From: an uncultured Bacteroidales bacterium
Lineage (GTDB): Bacteria; Bacteroidota; Bacteroidia; Bacteroidales; Paludibacteraceae
Direction of reading: 5' to 3'
DNA: 64,000 bases
Assembly: GCA_946414805.1 (NCBI GenBank)
Contig: CAMKPZ010000001.1
Span: 368,110 to 432,109, forward strand
Shown here: piece after piece, positions 62,214 through 64,000 of the stretch
How positions within the stretch are numbered: the first letter of the stretch is position 1
How the letters are laid out: every line of letters begins with the position of its first letter
Translations under genes and position numbers: made by a program
Notes under the pieces: model-generated
What the model saw: the letters and a program-made list of their open reading frames with translations, nothing else
What the model was told of the DNA's origin: nothing
The model's database searches: none

Positions 62214-63347
62214 ATGCGTAAAATACATATTCTCCTAATATTACTATTACTTCCGCTGGCAGTCGCGGCAACAGGGAATGACAGGACGGACACAGTCGGT
62301 TTTGTACATATGCCATTGTATATTGTAGATGGTAAAATCGGTGTGCAGCCATCCGATGTTCCCGAAAGTTCCGAAATAGCCTCGGTTACCATTTTAAATG
62401 AGAAAGAAGCAACAGACCTATATGGAGAACGCGCTGCCTATGGTGTAATAGTTATCCGAACAAAAGACTTTGAAAAAACACATGCTCAGCAGTCCGCAAA
62501 ACCACACAGAGGCGAGCCCGGCAAATTGGGGAGATGGGTAAGGAAGGTTACCGGAGGGAATATGTTATTGGGTATCCTAATATGTATCATCATCGTAGTG
62601 GCAATTATGGCTTTGCCGACTATTATTCCTCTGTTACTAACTCGTAATAAAAAACACAAACAAGGGCGTAAAGCGATTTTTTCTAACTATGACCCGGGTA
62701 CATTTGACGCAGAAGGAGTGCGGTTTGAAGCGGTCAAGCAACCCAAAAACTATTTTATACCGATAATTTGCCTTGCCATTATTTCGATGTTTGGTATAAT
62801 ATTATACAAAACATTTATTAGCACGCCCCCAATCGGAATATTGCTTGTTATTTTGATATTTTTTGGTGGCATTTCTGTATTATTTACCCTTGCATTTGTA
62901 AATAGTTGTAAACTATTACGAAGTTACTTGGTCATAGACGAAAAAGGGATTCGTGGATATGCTGCAAATACCGAACGGCTGAATCTCAAGATGGATTTTA
63001 AGGAGATACATATCTCATGGGAGCAAATCAAGCGGGCACAAATGGATGGATATTTAATCACATTCTTTAAAAAAGGTACTAAAATTCCTGATGATATGGT
63101 AGATTTTGCGGAATTAGCAGATACTGATATAACTGAGAAAGAGATTGAAAATTCAATATATCAGATAGACTTGTCTGCATTCCCATTTAACAAGGTTAAA
63201 GATAGTATCAATTATTTCTATGCACGCAAGAATGGCATAGCAAAACAGCCGTCATTGATCAAGTCAGACCCATTGGAGAAAACAAATGTTTTGACAATAA
63301 TCTTAATCATACTCGCAGTATTATTGCTCAGTTACTTGGCAAAATAA
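62214..63347 (+). CDS. membrane protein with plug-like N-terminal domain
   Basis: A 377-residue protein. A signal-like helix is followed by a segment resembling a TonB-dependent-receptor plug: ASVTILNEKEATDLYGERAAYGVIVIRTK. Four more membrane helices (about 116-140, 178-198, 203-227, 357-375) and a cytoplasmic segment follow. No beta barrel. It may work with the TonB-C protein upstream; no known family matches. Low GC. Confidence 0.7.
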   Translation: MRKIHILLILLLLPLAVAATGNDRTDTVGFVHMPLYIVDGKIGVQPSDVPESSEIASVTILNEKEATDLYGERAAYGVIVIRTKDFEKTHAQQSAKPHRGEPGKLGRWVRKVTGGNMLLGILICIIIVVAIMALPTIIPLLLTRNKKHKQGRKAIFSNYDPGTFDAEGVRFEAVKQPKNYFIPIICLAIISMFGIILYKTFISTPPIGILLVILIFFGGISVLFTLAFVNSCKLLRSYLVIDEKGIRGYAANTERLNLKMDFKEIHISWEQIKRAQMDGYLITFFKKGTKIPDDMVDFAELADTDITEKEIENSIYQIDLSAFPFNKVKDSINYFYARKNGIAKQPSLIKSDPLEKTNVLTIILIILAVLLLSYLAK

Positions 63348-63400
63348 GTATCTGAGGGATTCGAGGACACTTTGTTTAAGGGATTCGAAAATTGCCGTAG

Positions 63401-63472
63401 GCAATAATCGTTCGAGCGAAGCGAGATAAGAAAATTGCTTGCAATAATCGTTCGAGCGAAGCGAGATAAGAA
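63401..63472. repeat. 32-bp direct repeat, two copies
   Basis: Exact copies at 63401-63432 and 63441-63472, each containing TCGTTCGAGCGAAGCGAG. No further copies in the window. Confidence 0.85.
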
Positions 63473-63511
63473 CCCACCGATCGGGGGTTGAGAAGGCCCT
63501 CATATCCGAAT

Positions 63512-63553
63512 AAAAGAAATAGGGACGCCCCTTGTGGGTATCCCTATTCTTTT
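63512..63553. terminator. bidirectional hairpin
   Basis: AAAAGAAATAGGGA pairs with TCCCTATTCTTTT (one bulge), with inner CCC/GGG. Confidence 0.8.
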
Positions 63554-63556
63554 ACC

Positions 63557-63576
63557 GCGGAGAGTGAGGGATTCGA
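63557..63576. repeat. 20-bp duplicate of the tRNA-Ser 3' end
   Basis: GCGGAGAGTGAGGGATTCGA is identical to 63840-63859. The remainder of a tRNA is absent, so this is a partial copy as left by site-specific integration or recombination. Confidence 0.85.
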
Positions 63577-63767
63577 GGGCACCGGCATTGCCTACGGCAA
63601 TCCCACCTCGAAAACCCTAACGCCTGCCGGCGGCATCCAGAGCAAAGCGCCGGGCTCGGGAAACCGGATGATTAACAGAAACTAAACGACACTATGTGTC
63701 TCCTATTATTGCACAAAACACCGTTCAGCTTAGAGTGAACTCTATCTGCCCGATATTCTGCACAATA

Positions 63768-63799
63768 ATAAACGGAAGCCCAAATGGACTTCCGTTTAT
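63768..63799 (-). terminator. hairpin downstream of tRNA-Ser
   Basis: ATAAACGGAAG against CTTCCGTTTAT, 11 bp, 42 bp after the tRNA on the minus strand, followed there by a T-rich run. Confidence 0.65.
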
Positions 63800-63840
63800 C
63801 GTTTCTGCTAATCCCCCGGTTTCCCGAGCTCGACGCTTTG

Positions 63841-63929
63841 CGGAGAGTGAGGGATTCGAACCCCCGATACGACGTAATGCGTATACCGCATTTCGAGTGC
63901 GGCTCTTTCGACCACTCAGACAACTCTCC
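63841..63929 (-). tRNA. tRNA-Ser(CGA)
   Basis: Minus-strand cloverleaf: acceptor GGAGAGT/ACTCTCC, anticodon stem CCGCA/TGCGG with loop CTCGAAA (anticodon CGA, reads UCG), long variable arm, T-loop GGTTCGAATC. 88 nt plus discriminator G; CCA is not encoded. A -7 box (TAATTTTG, 63986-63979) precedes it; the -33 lies outside the window. Confidence 0.95.
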
Positions 63930-63932
63930 CCA

Positions 63933-63968
63933 TTTACTATTTGGCCATTTACCATGTACCATTTAGCA
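63933..63968. repeat. degenerate 7-bp repeat CCATTTA
   Basis: CCATTTA, CCATGTA, CCATTTA in register, with further degenerate copies just before; between tRNA-Ser and its promoter box. Confidence 0.55.
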
Positions 63969-63978
63969 AAAAAGCGTG

Positions 63979-63986
63979 CAAAATTA
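63979..63986 (-). promoter_or_regulatory. -7 box of tRNA-Ser
   Basis: TAATTTTG on the minus strand, 50 bp before the tRNA. Confidence 0.55.
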
Positions 63987-64000
63987 CTGCTTTTTTTTGA

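Larger units (their letters stand above)
63348..63840. other. repeat-rich region beside tRNA-Ser
   Basis: Contains two exact 32-bp direct repeats (63401-63432, 63441-63472, 40-bp period), the terminator at 63512-63553, a 20-bp copy of the tRNA 3' end (63557-63576), and a 40-bp inverted copy of the tRNA trailer (63643-63682 against 63801-63840, 35 of 40 matching). No ORF. Confidence 0.7.

Noticed and set aside
63401-63472. CRISPR-like repeats
   Set aside because: Only two copies with an 8-bp gap and no cas genes; the 7- and 11-bp tandems elsewhere have no spacers at all.
63557-63640. Second tRNA-Ser gene
   Set aside because: Only the 3' 20 bp match; no anticodon arm or 5' half follows.

Overview
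The window looks like a chromosomal segment of an uncultured or little-studied member of the order Bacteroidales (phylum Bacteroidota). The evidence is the promoter type (TTG, 20 bp, TAnnTTTG) in front of at least a dozen genes, a seven-gene V-type ATPase operon with a DUF2764 gene, the methylmalonyl-CoA decarboxylase (succinate to propionate) cluster, a pectate lyase with a type IX secretion tail, and many Bacteroidota-only families (DUF2723, caspase-like, WG-repeat, TonB-C proteins). I cannot name the genus from sequence alone.

Layout. 0-2 kb: two UDP-glucose-dehydrogenase-type genes on the minus strand, the first cut by the window edge and the second short. 2-12 kb, plus strand: a large DUF2723 membrane glycosyltransferase-like protein, a His-rich CobW-type GTPase, then methylmalonyl-CoA epimerase and the sodium-pumping decarboxylase subunits (mmdA, gamma, biotin carrier, beta), and an orphan histidine kinase whose end overlaps convergent ispE. 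12.8-17.7 kb: a probable 48-residue small protein, an XRE regulator, lon and small hypotheticals. 18-21.3 kb: an exported caspase-like protease operon preceded by a strongly folded leader or small RNA with its own promoter and terminator. 21.4-32 kb, minus strand: the V-ATPase operon (E, DUF2764, A, B, D, I, K) continuing into fabD, an SDR dehydrogenase, a HAD phosphatase and a low-molecular-weight phosphatase. 32-36 kb: thioesterase, GNAT, HAD, recR and a (p)ppGpp synthetase without its hydrolase and ACT domains. 36-47.5 kb: rsmD, manA, galE, a sugar nucleotidyltransferase, a YitT protein, aspartokinase, ribH, a TPR protein, an outer-membrane protein, trpS and an Lrp-type regulator. 47.5-55.4 kb: pectate lyase, an O-methyltransferase and a four-gene operon of exported proteins (WG repeats, unknown, collagen-like, unknown). 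55.5-60.6 kb: an accessory island of small orphan proteins with a large nested inverted-repeat element, a DUF4160/DUF2442 pair and a long hairpin. 60.6-64 kb: a TonB-C tandem protein, a plug-like membrane protein, a repeat-rich stretch and tRNA-Ser(CGA).

The most unusual features are: (1) short tandem repeats with a 7-bp period that occur in intergenic spacers and also as insertions inside conserved genes (DUF2723, fabD, atpI, ispE, O-methyltransferase); (2) the structured leader RNA upstream of the caspase operon, with a possible alternative pairing that reaches the terminator; (3) a 353-bp element at 56018-56370 with six correctly nested pairs of inverted arms; (4) the stand-alone, doubly truncated RelA/SpoT-type synthetase with its own promoter; and (5) the island of related small proteins at 55.6-59.6 kb.
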